Part shown: positions 35,001 to 46,680 of the stretch, in pieces | Position numbering within the stretch: position 1 is the stretch's first letter | Layout: every line of letters starts with the position of its first letter | Assembly (NCBI GenBank): GCA_032768795.1 | Contig: CP136490.1 | Span: 6,014,001-6,078,000, forward strand | Direction: 5' to 3' | Length of the DNA stretch: 64,000 nt | Origin: Tremella fuciformis | Lineage: Eukaryota > Basidiomycota > Tremellomycetes > Tremellales > Tremellaceae | The notes under the pieces: model-generated | Told to the model about the DNA's origin: nothing | Seen by the model: only the letters and a program-made list of their open reading frames with translations | The model's database searches: none | Position numbers and translations under genes: made by a program

Positions 35001-36823
35001 TTTTCTGTCGAAACCACTGTCAGCGAAGCAGCAAAGGCGGGCACGAGAATCTGCCGCTTCCATGTCAGCATCGCAGCCCCTCATGGTCCCTGACGAGGGG
35101 TCTAGTCAATCAGAGACAAACAGCGATGCAGACGAAGATATCGTGATCAACGTGAAGACCAGAAGAGCAGGCAGTGCCGACAGTTCTATCGGAGATTTCG
35201 AGCACGACGACCAATCGGCTGTCGACACCTCGCCCGGCTCCCATTCTGACATTTTGCCAGTGACGCAGCCACCTGAGATTGCGTTGGCTCGAGACGATAT
35301 TGAGTCTGCAGAAACTGTCGAGCCCTTGGTTTTGAAAGACGTCGGAGGTTCGGCAAACGATGATTTGGTCGAGGGAAATCCCAAAGAGCGGTCAAGTTTA
35401 TCGATGGATACGATCCGGAACTCTTCCAGGCATTTCGGGGCTCTCGACGCGAATCTAGGACCAAGTCCTGTAATGGCTAATTTCCCGGGCCACAACGCTC
35501 TGCAGGAGATCATCGAAGAGGACAAAGGCGATACGGCTTACGCCGAGGCCGACCGAGATCGAACGACAACTCCGGAGAATTTTCAAGCGACTCAAGTGGC
35601 CAAGACCGCACACGGTCTCCCTTCGCCGCCTTCTTCGATTCATGACTCCGCAAATGGTGACGCGGCTCAAGTCCACGCCATTTCGCAGACGTTCAACGGG
35701 TCTGTCGGTCAAAAGCCAACTGGCAGACTGGCGCCTCCTGCAGACATCCGGACCACTAGATCTATCAGCAGATCAGCTCGGTCCACGTCAAGAGACGTCA
35801 CCAAATCACCTGTGCGAATGACAAGAGCAATGTCTAAAGACGCATCTCATCCTGTCTCTCCGAAACAGACGGTACGCCCAACCCCTTCTACTCCGAGGCG
35901 GACCAGAGGTCGCTCGACCGCGTTGGACGCTGATGCAAACGGCGAGTCTGTAGAGTCCCCCACCATTGTGAGTCACTCACCTTGTGCGCCTCAACCTGCG
36001 GGACAAACCTGATGAGATACAGAATGAATCCCCGTCCGATCAACCACTGCGACGGGTTTTGCGCTCCTCGCAAATTGATGAACTGGAGTCCTCGCAGCCA
36101 CCTGAGGCTGTCCTTACGCCAAAGCAGCAGGGTCAACCGAGAAATAAGCGAGACAAGCAGTCGAGTCCTCTATTCTTCACCCAGAGCCAGGTTCCCTCGA
36201 CGCAGACATACAACGCGGTCCCCCCGCAGACGCAGAGCTTCAATCAGTCGAACGCACGAGAATCGCGCTCCGATGTTACTCACAGGAGCAGCATTCGCAT
36301 GACCTCTCCGATTGCAGAAGAGGATGAAGAAGAAAAGCCCTCATCCGCCGCTTCTGCATCCGCTTCAGACGCAGAGGCACCGTCTTTCGCTTCAGCGCTC
36401 GAGCCTGCTGAGGTGGATGATAACAGCTCGTACAGCAAGTCACCTCGCGCCTCGCCTAGAGTCAACGACATGCTTGAACCACCATCCGGCTCCGAATCAG
36501 AAGAGGAACCGCCTGTCGTTACCATCAGAACCCGCCCCCAGGCCAAGGCTGCCGCCTCCCAGCCTTTGATATCGATTCCATCCTTGTCGTCCTTGTCCAA
36601 AGAGCGGCTGCGAGGACGTAATTCGCAGCCGGCTTTGACAACCCAGAGTCAGCCAATACCAAAGCTCGCGGTCGATAGTGAAAGCAGTAACGATGATGAG
36701 GACAGCAGCTCCGAGGAGGAAGTACCTCCGAAGAGTGCTGCGCTAAGAAGTCGGTTCGCCAATGGTAGCCTCCGGAAGAGGCAAGAGGTGAAACGACCCA
36801 ACGGGCAGCTCAAGGGATGGTGA
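32075..36823 (+). CDS. Net1/Dnt1-like very large acidic Ser-rich nuclear protein (about 1,500 aa)
   Basis: Tentatively a nucleolar silencing/cell-cycle protein of the Net1/Dnt1 type. Exons I trust: 32233-32425, 32471-35967 and 36023-36823. The N-terminal folded region reads ILDILPESAYLRVDKEQG, NLKIPLYGTLIRFSHV, GSELEIYDKYDFDAFRQD and KAVIRVYS, a ubiquitin-like pattern seen at the N-terminus of Net1 relatives. Near residue 690 a zinc-knuckle-like motif appears (CIICDSIPSHLQKDCPVV). The rest is Ser, Glu, Asp, Pro and Lys and probably disordered, with a basic C-terminus. A leading exon from the ATG at 32075 (MGRKRGREST, a nuclear-signal-like start) is likely, but its join to 32233 is unclear: a phase-0 donor at 32204 would make an intron of only about 29 nt. 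The 45-nt intron 32426-32470 removes an in-frame TAG. Confidence 0.6.
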
Positions 36824-39800
36824 TGTAGTGGGACACGCGGAGGCCCAAGATCGGCGACTGGCTCTTTCATGTTATTATAACCTACGCATTCACATATGCA
36901 TGTCTCGCTCGACGCTTGGCAGCTATCGATGAAGAGAGAAGACAAAGCTATCGCCCGGTCTGGCTTTGTGTCTCCACGGACCTATGCACGTCTGGCGGGC
37001 AGAATGACGAACCTTCGAGAAGGCGGCGACTAGGGGTTCAGGCGCGCACGGATCTCTACAAATGATCAACCTTCTCGTTCTGCGCCGACATACGCCATGT
37101 AGGCCGCAACCGACTCTTGGCCTCATGGGTCGCACCATGCGTACGCACGTCACGGTATCAGGGCATGTCAGATGCAATTGGGCAAGTCATGAACTTATGT
37201 GCGAATTTCCTGCTCTCTAGTATGAATGCTGAATCTCTTGATCCAGGATGTCGCCGCAGTGTTCTAGTGCTGTCTGACGAGATACAAATCCGTTCATACA
37301 CTATAGCTGACAAGACTTTCTGCGTCAAGTCAAGGTGACGCAAGCCGACTGATATGATCAAGCATGTTACTTGATTTAGGAGGGTGTGAGGCACGGATAG
37401 CTGCGGAATCATGGGAAGAAGCCGTTGTTAAATCGAGTGGGGTTGAGACTGTTGTCGTATCGTCTAATTGAGCACTCGTTGCAGCTCTTCGCATGCACAA
37501 TGCACGACGATGAACATGGCACCTTGGGGACGCGAACTCTCGCTGTGTGGCTGGCTGCGAGCCTGACGCGTCTCTTGCTGTCTCTGTTGCAGCCTCATGC
37601 GGCAAGTGAGTCTTCCATCACTGTTCGCGATACTTCGCGTTATGGCATGTCACATCGTTTGGTCATGGTAAAGGTGCAGGAATCATGCAATGCAGATCAT
37701 ATATTATGCTGCATTATCATTGGATCCCCAATACGCTGTGCAGTAGGGATTGAAAACGTCTTCTAATCATGTCTTGCTCTGTGAGATTCTTTGTGGTCGT
37801 TCTCATAGACTTTCGCGCATTGCAAACTGCTTAAAATAAAGCAACTTCATTTACCGGGATGAAGTTCAGATTCGTAGCCGCCGAAGGCGCCTTATCGCTA
37901 CAAAACTGCCTCCTAGAACGTGTCTCCGATTGCAAGGCACTTCTTTCTCAGCCTTGACCTGCTGGTATAATGACAGGTACAAATGCGGTCCCCTTCAAAC
38001 TGGCATGCATGTGGCATTCTGTAATGTCCAATTGACAGAACCAAGTGAGACGGCATATTTGGGCTGTTGGAACGGGTGGACGTAGTTGTCGCCAGCGAGC
38101 ACAATCCTCATTTAAGCAGAAGTCTCGATTGATCCCGTACTTGTACTCAATGAATGCCTCGGTGACTATTCTCGGGTGCTCATGGAATCATTTGACCCTG
38201 CAGCGATCAGCGGTACATTTTGGGTTGTAATGCGGACAGGGCTCACCATCGTCAACGGGAATTCCGATTGTGCACGCCCCACGATTCCCACAAGAACTTG
38301 CGGAAAGCGCAGATGATGAAGAGCTTACCCGCTCGTATTGGACCCATCCGCAGGAAATACACGCGCACAGCAGCGCCACGCTGCATCGCCATTCACGGTA
38401 CGCTTGAATGCTCGGTAATGTTGGAAGAAAGACCGATCTAAGCAAATCATGGAATCTTCCTCTCCAAGGCGTGAACGGGAGGCGTTATGTGTGAATATAT
38501 CAATTGGATTTCTAGAGCAGACCACTCCAACCGACAAACCCGATGAGTTGAATCCCCAGTGAATGTGTCTCCCAGCCTCGCACGGCCAGGGAAGCTGTTC
38601 GATAATGCTCATGGACGACATGAGACGAGCTGTAACTTTCGAGGGCAAGACTACACGTGAGGTGACAAAGTTGACAAGGAATTGCGCGAAGGGTTCCAAC
38701 ATATAATGTATGCGATGCCTTCGACAGGGAGCCCTGGTATTTCAAATGATGCTATTCGGGGCCTCAATCGCTTTTCATGAAGCACGAGACTGGGACTCAG
38801 GCAAGACACCGTGAGACCGCGCACAGCTCTTCCCATTGTAGGCTGAAACGCCACTTTGGGTGGTGCCACACTCCGTCATACAAGCTCAAAAGTGGCAAAA
38901 GTGGCAGGCAACATGGCAAATGTGGATGTGGCACACTTCCCGGGATGAATTACAGTAACTTTGATCCATCGAGCCCTTGTGTAAATGAGTGCAAACCCTT
39001 CCATCGGTGCTTGGACGCAAGTCCGCATCTGTCTCTTGCATAAGAGACGAGGCAGCTGCGGCTCGTAGCCCCAACAGATAGAGCGATCGTGCTTAGCCAA
39101 CAGCCTATGTGGAGGAGAGGATGCGGTTCTGCTGGATGCTCTTCAGACGACCAATCTCCAAGCCAGTTTGTGTCTCTTTCTCTTAAATGTATCATTGTTC
39201 TGTCAGGAACCACCCATTAGGGTCAGCTGTCCGTTTCGGCTGCTCTCCCCCGCTCTCTTCACACAATTTGATGACCAAAATCCTTAGTCAAAATCCCGCA
39301 TGACACGACAGAGCAGGAACCTCGTCCGAGCGTGCACGGCTAGAGCCTCTGTCATCTTCTGCTCCCAAGACAGAGGTCAACAGCTCGGAAGAGATCTATC
39401 AGCCTGACGAGGTCTACTCGTCTCCAGTCACACAATCCCCGCTCTATGGCTTCCCGGAACAAATAGATGCTTCGGCGTGACGAAAGACTTTCTGCGGTGG
39501 AAAAGTAAATGACTCGAGCTGGTCGGGAATCTGCCTGGTATTCGCCGGTGAGAGGTAGCTGAGTGCGCATGGAGAGCTCTGATCATAGAGTTGAAACGGG
39601 TCCCCCGGCCTTTCGTGTGGCGCTATTATATCGGATAGGAGTTGATCGTCCTCTGATCACCTTACAGGTCCAGGGACCCGGTCCTCGGAGAACGGGGTGC
39701 AAACAGCTCATCGGTGAGATTTCGACGGCCGTATGGAAGGACGAAGTAGTGGGCGCCATGGGCGCCACACAAACTCGGGTTACTTGAGATGGGAAGTGTC

Positions 39801-41422
39801 CTCCTCTCTCGGGCGATCGCCTGTGCAGGAAACGGTCGTAGCGCCAGATCTGAAAGACTCATGACATACAGGTTGAGGATAACACGCTCGCATCCTAGGC
39901 TGCAGTTCGTAGAGGAGTTTGAATTGGTATTCTCGATCGCTCCATGGTCTGTATCTTGTTCACGGCAGAATCTAGCGACTCGACCGTCACTGGCTCTCCC
40001 GAGCTACTAATCTCAATCGTTGCTTGGCTCGAGTAGCTTCTGATGACCTGAAAGGTGAGCAGCGTTGCGATTACTCTTTGTTGGGAGCGCGAGAGTCTAA
40101 CGAGTGAGACTTGGCTGTCGGTGCTTTCCAGGTAGAGACGGCGCTCGTAGTGGAAGGCAAGCCGATGTGGAACCCGGAGGACTATACATGATTGCAGCAC
40201 TGTATGCCACCTGCACGATGTCTTCACTGACAACCGTCGAAGATAAGACAGCGGGGGCGTACGAGCCCAGACAGAGTCCATCTTTGTACCACGATACCTG
40301 GTACTTGTCACCCTCGACGACCTCGATGCACGTTTTCCGCGTCATGATTTGTCTAGACTGAGGAGGTATTTCAGGGGGATGTCCCGGCTGCGTTGTCGAA
40401 ATTGGGACTGCAAGCACTGATAGGAGGTAGCCAAATCACAACTCAATGGCAAGAAAACACTTGCAAGTCTGCGACAGGCTCCTGTCGATCCCTGATCATC
40501 AGACATTGTTGAGACCGCTGCGGGTTTCATGACGGGTAGATTCTCGATCGAGAGTTGGGAGAACAAAAGGAGAGCGGCCGGGCCGAGCCTTAGCTTGACG
40601 TCAGTCAGCCAGACCTTATGCTTCACACGGAGAAGCTGAGCCTGCTCCCGAGCGCACGAGAAGTTACTTCAAGCTCCATTTTTGCCGGAATCGCCAGGCT
40701 TCAGCAGCACGTCGATCACCGCAGCATGGTTCTCCTCATCTCGCTCCTATCTCCTGCCCTCGCCGATCCAGGCTTCGGCCTACCCAGCCAATTCGTCATT
40801 CTTATGCGATGCGACATACTTTTTTAAAGTTCTCGCTTAGCAGACGCATAGCGACATTCCAGTAGTCCGCAGACAGTGATCCTGCCTTCTTGACATTTTA
40901 TCTGCGTCATTCGGCCTAGGGCTGCTGATCCTAGCAGGGACTCGATCGGTGCCGACTAGATGCCACCAAGTCAAAGGAGCGAGGAACGCACAACCTAGGG
41001 TACCCGCCTGATGTGCGTCGACATAGGGGCCGAGAGCCTGCTGAAAAGAGGCATGGACATGATCGTCTTGCCCGTATCAGGGGACACGTTTGCAGACTCT
41101 GCGGCACACCCAGGTATGATGCGCCGTCATGGACTCGCCTCAAGTGTATCCCCTTTGTTCAAACAGATGATATAGCGCCATAGGCTATGCAAATGGCCCT
41201 CTCCAACTAATACGAGAGCATGACCATGGAACTGGCGCCCTGTAGAATCCGCCAATTGTGCGCACTGGAACAAGATTTCTGGATCCTTGTTGGGCTTGTA
41301 TATATGGCCCGTCCAACTAGGCGCGAGTGCTTTGCTAAGGTCTCAAGGAAGGAGCCAAGACTGGAGGCAATCTGTGCATTCACAAGAGGCTCGGAGCATG
41401 AAGCATCAAGGACGGGCGATAC
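36824..41422. other. AT-richer gene-poor island, 4.6 kb
   Basis: Base composition drops visibly compared with both flanks; many 60-base rows here are near or below half GC, while flanking genes reach about 60-70 %. Open frames are short and unspliced, without family motifs. The best is a minus-strand frame from 40345. No terminal inverted repeats, reverse transcriptase or transposase motif was found by eye. It may be decayed intergenic DNA, old mobile-element remains or a region of fast-evolving small genes. Confidence 0.5.
40097..40345 (-). CDS. Weak candidate small protein in the AT-rich island
   Basis: ATG at 40345 opens a frame reading MTRKTCIEVVEGDKYQVSWY with protein-like composition, ending at 40097. 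A second minus-strand frame (about 40240-39895) continues with a helical, charged sequence (VTVESLDSAVNKIQTMERS), so a spliced gene is possible, but I could not find phase-matched splice sites. No family is recognised. Confidence 0.25.
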   Translation of the reverse strand: MTRKTCIEVVEGDKYQVSWYKDGLCLGSYAPAVLSSTVVSEDIVQVAYSAAIMYSPPGSTSACLPLRAPSLPGKHRQPSLTR

Positions 41423-41950
41423 CTAGGTGGGGGCAGAATCATCAATACGAAGTTGGCCCATGCCTCCTATTATAGAGGCACCTCCCTCGGTGCCAGACTG
41501 ACCGCCACTATATGTGATCTGCTGCATCACATCTCCAGCGGCTCCTGGTGGGCCTGAACCTCCTCCACTTAGGGCGGTGAGGAGCCCCCGTGACTCCAAT
41601 TCTGACAAGACATACTTCGAAGCGTCTGAAGGGCTCCAATTCGGTACCGAGATCTGGATTACCAGACTCGTGTTCTGCCAAGATCGGAATTTGGTACGCG
41701 CGGCACGATGAGCCTCGTCGTTGGCTTCGTCAAACGCGAGCTCCCAGGCGTCACAGAGATCCTTGAGAGTGACTACCCCGTTCCTTGGCATGCCATACCC
41801 AAGTAATAAGTCCCCTTCATCGTAGACGAGCAGAACGGATGCACCGCCAGCATCAGCATAAGTCTCAGCATGTGCGTGAGCAATCCTTGAACAATGGCTT
41901 GTGTGAGGTCCCATGCCTTGGAACACGAAGCTAAGACTTGTTCTAGGCAT
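41423..41950 (-). CDS. Hypothetical protein at the edge of the AT-rich island (175 aa)
   Basis: Unrecognised. Start chosen at the ATG of MPRTSLSFVFQGMG (41950); the frame stays open upstream to 42070 with another ATG. The sequence has a balanced composition with a probable core: SVLLVYDEGDLLLGYGMPRN, LKDLCDAWELAFDEANDEAH, then NTSLVIQISVPNWSPSDASK. A Gly/Ser-rich tail ends the protein. No membrane segment is present from this start; the longer version would add a hydrophobic stretch. Confidence 0.45.
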   Translation of the reverse strand: MPRTSLSFVFQGMGPHTSHCSRIAHAHAETYADAGGASVLLVYDEGDLLLGYGMPRNGVVTLKDLCDAWELAFDEANDEAHRAARTKFRSWQNTSLVIQISVPNWSPSDASKYVLSELESRGLLTALSGGGSGPPGAAGDVMQQITYSGGQSGTEGGASIIGGMGQLRIDDSAPT

Positions 41951-42826
41951 GATCGCGAGAGAGTATTGAATTAGACGGAAAACCAAGAGCATGAATGGCC
42001 AGCTGTTTGAGAATAGCGAGCCATAAGACCATTTCTGCTCAAACATCCATTCAGCGCTACATACTCGCATCTCTCTACAAATCAAGCATGAAAGGAGGGT
42101 TCAGGAAGACTTTTCGTCTGCTTTGGAATGTGTTCATACTGTAGATTTGCAAAGACGATTCTAGCAAGTTGCTCTAATGATCAATGCAACCCTTCACGTC
42201 TCTCGTGTTATCACATGAGAGGTGTGTCACGACCTCGATGTGCAACAGGGTCCACATAGTTTTCGTAATTATCGGTGCGTCCGGGAAGCAACTAAGCCTC
42301 CCTGGACGCAGGTATGGGACCTCTGCTGCGTATTCACCCTATCACTCTAACAAGTATACGCTGAAAGAGGCGGTGTCTGGCTCCGAGGACCTCACGTGGC
42401 AGTAAGCCTTCTGGGCGACACAAGAAGAACCGTGCGCGCGGGAGCTTCTGTCTCCTCTGGAAGCCATATGAGCTCGACGGTACGATGCTGTCTCAGTCTC
42501 AGATTCGCACAGGGTAAGAGATTGTGGACAAGAGCTCTGGCCGCATTTGGCCAGCGCTTAACGAACGATGAGTCTGGAGTGCATTGTCTACGGGCTGCTC
42601 GAGAACCACATCGGCACTGTCTGGGATTCGCAAGAGCTCAGGGAAAGGGAAATCATATACATGAAGGGAGTGGCAAATGTAGTACAAGGAAACAAGGTGA
42701 ACAAGAGAAACATGAGTGCTTATTTAAAGCGAATAGAAACGTTCAGCAATCAAGGGTTTGACGACCTGCTGATGACAGTCAGGCAGATGCCGGAGCGGTC
42801 GGTCAACACTGGCTCAGGTTATTCGC

Positions 42827-43156
42827 TCAATTGCGCTTGGATTGCGCAATTGACAGGCCAGTCGTTTCCTTGTTCTCTATCTTCGTTTGGACAGTCGTAA
42901 TATCATCAATTGTGATCTCTGCTTCTGCGAGCTTGCCGGCGTCCAACCAATCCCGAACATGTTCGGTATAATTCAAGTTCGGATCCCGGTAACTGTTTCG
43001 GGTCTCCAAGCCTGCGGCGATTCGGACATAGTCCTCCTCGAAACCGGCGCAACTCGTCACGGTCCACTTCTTTGAGACGTAGCTCCCTGAAATGAGCATG
43101 AGGCTTGAGCCCACCATGCAGGTGTCCGTGATGCCACTCCAAGAGACGGTCGACAT
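42827..43156 (-). CDS. Hypothetical small protein (109 aa)
   Basis: Single-exon frame from the ATG at 43156, reading MSTVSWSGITDTCMVGSSLM and continuing FEEDYVRIAAGLETRN, then AGKLAEAEITIDDITTVQTK before the stop. Composition looks like a real protein. It overlaps a plus-strand frame (42568-42900) and an upstream minus frame starting at 43449, so strand and exon structure are uncertain. Confidence 0.35.
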   Translation of the reverse strand: MSTVSWSGITDTCMVGSSLMLISGSYVSKKWTVTSCAGFEEDYVRIAAGLETRNSYRDPNLNYTEHVRDWLDAGKLAEAEITIDDITTVQTKIENKETTGLSIAQSKRN

Positions 43157-43554
43157 GATGTTAAGTCTATCGAGGCGGTTGGGAGGTTCTGGTCAATAGA
43201 AACTGGGCGGTTGATGGACGGAGGCCCGCCATGACCAGGGCATATATAGTCAGTCAGACAACCATCGCTAGCGCGTCCTCCGTTGTGGACGAACAGCGTG
43301 TATGCAAACCAGACAGTCTGCTTTGCAACCAGACATCGCTTAACAGACGCATCCTTTGCGCTGATTCCCGTCGAAGTCCACGCATATGACATCACCAAGA
43401 GAGATATGCAAGAATATTTGGGAATCAAAGCGGCAGAGATGGAGTCCATTGACGAAGCAGTGCAAACATGAAATTAGCTTTGGAAATCGCACGGACCTCC
43501 TATGACCCGGAAGTACCAATCTAATATTTGCATCGCTGGAATGTGTCATGTCGC

Positions 43555-45537
43555 CTAAGTGTCGGCTTTGCGCCAGGCGTCCGCGCCTTCCGCCTCGGCG
43601 GGCGCGTCGGGCAGGACGATGCCGTTCGCTTCGCGCACTTTGCGGCTCGAGGCCTCGGCCGCATTCCGGATATACCAGGTCATCTCGTACGTCTTGGCCG
43701 CGTCCGCAAAGTCGGACAGGATCCGCGGCTCGCCATTGCCTTCGATCTGCCATCAGCTCCATTCTCCGCGAACGAAGGCGAGCCAAGACGCACAGCATCG
43801 ATGAAGGCGTCGATCTCGGACTGGTATGGGTCGTCGCCTGCCGGTCAGCAATGCTACAGGTGCGGAGGTGCGGGGCGTACCCATCAGAGGCGTCACTTCG
43901 GGGATGTCGTTACCTGGTCGGCGCACGGAGAGCGAGGGCTGACCGAACGGGTCTTGCAGGCTACAATCAGCTGCGAACATTCGAGGAAGGCATCTCCCTC
44001 TCACATGAGCTGGTGCTGCTTGTCAGCTCTACTCATGACCCCGGAAACGGTCTCACGCCGTCCGCGTACACCTCTATCTCTATGGCGTAGTCGGTACCGC
44101 GCATCGTCAGACCGTGCATGAATGTCCCGACCGCGCCGCTTTTGTACTTCCTTCCTTGTCAGCTTTGGCGGATGAGGTTCGTGAGCGAGCTGACCAGCAC
44201 GCGGCAGTTGCACGAGGTATGCGGTTCCTCAGCGGAATCTCGGTCTCATCAAACTGCATCGTGCCCAGCTGCGCGGGCTCCTCGTATGCTTCGAGCGCGT
44301 GCGCACTGCTTGTGAGAATTTTCAGCACGGCGTCGCGCAGGAGACTGACGCGATGGAGTCGGTAATGATGTCGCCACCAAAGTGACGGGACAGATCACCT
44401 ATCGGTCAGTACGGCTTGACAAGGTGACTGCCGGAAATCACACAGGTGAGTGCCCTGCTCAACGACTGGGCCTTGCAGCTTCGTGATGTCCCACCATGGC
44501 TGGGCGTCAGCGCTGCACTTCTTTCCCGCAACTCAGTCACTGACGCTTTTCGGGGAGAACTCGTAAGACGAGATATACCGCGCGACGGTGTTCATCCTGA
44601 CACTCAGCTCACAGACTGCTGACAAGATGAAAACTGACACCCGAAGATTGTTCTCCTTGAGAATCTTCTTCATCTCCTGCGCACCTTTCACATACCGCAA
44701 CACATATCTGCTGATGAGCTTGTTCCTGATCCAGGTCGGAGGCGACACACCCACGCTGACCACGCCCTTGTGCTCCGCGAATCGCTTCGCAATGACCTTG
44801 GTGTCCGCCACGCTCTTGTCCCACGGCACGGCGGTCGCCACAGGCTTCTCAAGGAAGAAGTGCGCATTTGGGAAGGCGTCCATCAGTTGGATCTCGAGGT
44901 CCTTGCCCTTGGTCAGGCTCCCGCGAAACACGGGCGGCGCAGCGATGAAGATAGCCCTGCGTGTCAGCCCAGCCACTCCGAGGAAGCAGAGCTGGTTCAC
45001 TCGGGCGCCTTGACGCTCCCGCTCTTCGCGGCCGCTATGTAGTCCTCGACAGTATTGAACAGCCCGGTGTTCTCGTAGGCGCTCCCGACGAACGTCCCGG
45101 CTTTCTTCTGCAGTGTCGCCCCTACGCGCGCTTTGTTGGGGTCGACCACGCCCAGCACCTTCAGCCGTGGGCCCATACGGTGTTCGAGTCGTGAAGAGAT
45201 GTTCCAGGGCCCTTCGGTCGTTCCAAACATGGCCTGTGATTAGTTAAATCTTCCTTGAGGCCATGAGGTGCTTACCCCTCCTCCTCCAACGTAGAGAACG
45301 TCCATATCCGGTCCGGGAGGGTACTGGCTTCCTCATCAGCCCAAGCCGGCGGGTCTCAACCTGAGCTCACCTCGCGTCATAGCCGGTCGTGGCTGCCTTG
45401 GCGTTGGCCAACTCTGCCAGGCCATTCCGCCCTGCCGTAGCGTGGAACGCTCGCCCTCGACTGACGGTCGCAGCCGTCCTTGCCAGAGAGCGACCGTACA
45501 TGGGGGCTGTCAGAGCAGCCCGAAGCCGAAAGGCCAT
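43555..45537 (-). CDS. Gfo/Idh/MocA-family oxidoreductase, 14 exons (462 aa)
   Basis: NAD(P)-dependent dehydrogenase of the glucose-fructose oxidoreductase family; the substrate is unknown. Exons: 45537-45371, 45327-45276, 45233-45001, 44956-44747, 44707-44639, 44596-44545, 44499-44442, 44398-44350, 44305-44195, 44150-44057, 44015-44005 (11 nt), 43960-43914, 43837-43794 and 43746-43555. All phases agree. Signatures: LYVGGGGAMFGTTEGPW near the Rossmann start, LKVLGVVDP, AIFIAAPP, FFLEKPVA (the family's catalytic Lys motif), EQGTHLCDLSRHFGGD, KYKSGAVGTF, VYADG and DPYQSEIDAFIDA. The first 45 residues are rich in Arg, Ala, Ser and Thr with almost no acidic residues, like a mitochondrial presequence. 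The join 44747/44707 (39-nt intron) is the least certain, because the frame also reads through. Confidence 0.85.
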
Positions 45538-46680
45538 CGTGTCAGAAAGCTAGACTTGAGTGGTCGGGGAGGTGAGACTCGTGCTTGCAGGGCCGTAAGT
45601 ATGGGTTTGAGGTGTGAGAGGGGAACAGTCATCCCCCCTTCCAGCCTGTAGATATATTATCCATGCTCGCCCATCAGTCGAGGCAGACATCACTCCATGG
45701 GTCGGACCGGTGCCCGAGGGGGTAGAGGTGGACAATTCTCGGCGGGCTCTCATCCGCACTAGCGCTGGACTTGCCGATGCACGAGAAAGTACTCGAGTAA
45801 CAGGTTTAACCGTCCCTTGCGCTGGCTCGTATCACGGAGTACAGTGTCCCGGAGCACCCAAGTCTGGATATGAGTCACCATTTTATGGTTGTCGGAAACG
45901 GCTGCGCTTGAGCGGTGCGCTGCATGCGAGGTAAGGGAATGACCACGTGGATGAGAGATCTACATTCCCGCTCTGCCGAAGTGAACAGAGTTGCATCGGT
46001 CCGACCGCTCTCGTCTCTTCTCTCGACTTTGAAGTCAGCCCCCAGGCACTCCCTCTCGTAGCCAGTCTCGCTCAGTCGCTGAGCTGGTCGGTGGAATTGG
46101 ATTCCGGTCGGTGTAAAGCTTGAGAGGTTCCGAACAACCAGGCCTTGTCCAGGGTTCAGTTGGGACAGAGTACAGTGCGGACCTTTGGGTCTCTCGCTCG
46201 TCATTAGCCCTCGAATGATTTGCTCGCGTTGGACGACATCTGACTCGTCTCCACCGTCGTCCCATCTCTGCTTGTCATCCATCTCATCTCCGTAACCCAT
46301 CCCGATACCGCACAGCATCTATCCCGTCTCGTGTCGTCATCGAACCAAGCAAAGGACCGACTGCGCAGCATCCGGCTGATCGGCGAGACAGAGAGGACCA
46401 CGAGGAATCGTCCCTTAATCTTTCTTGGCGAGCCAATTCTCCCATCCATCAACCCCATTTCATCTCTCCCTCTCTCTTTCGTTCAACGATCTCCCTGCGC
46501 GCGTCGCCAAGGGGCTCGACATGCCCGCTGTCAATCATTGAGCATCGAATACGCCCCATCGTCGACTGGCGCGACGTGTGACCTATCCCGACAGCATCTT
46601 TTCAGGGTCGGGACTCGAAAACCCAATCCAAAAGGAGGGGTTGGGTGGTCACCACTGCGTCGTCCTCTTCGCGAGACGCG
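45538..46680. promoter_or_regulatory. Divergent 1.1 kb upstream region
   Basis: Lies between the oxidoreductase (minus) and the Tvp38-like gene (plus). No supported coding frame. The 300 bases before 46681 are pyrimidine-rich and probably the leader of the plus-strand gene. Confidence 0.4.

Noticed and set aside
36824..41422. Possible transposable element in the AT-rich island.
   Set aside because: No reverse transcriptase, integrase or transposase motif and no long terminal or inverted repeats could be seen by eye. A genome-wide repeat search would be needed.
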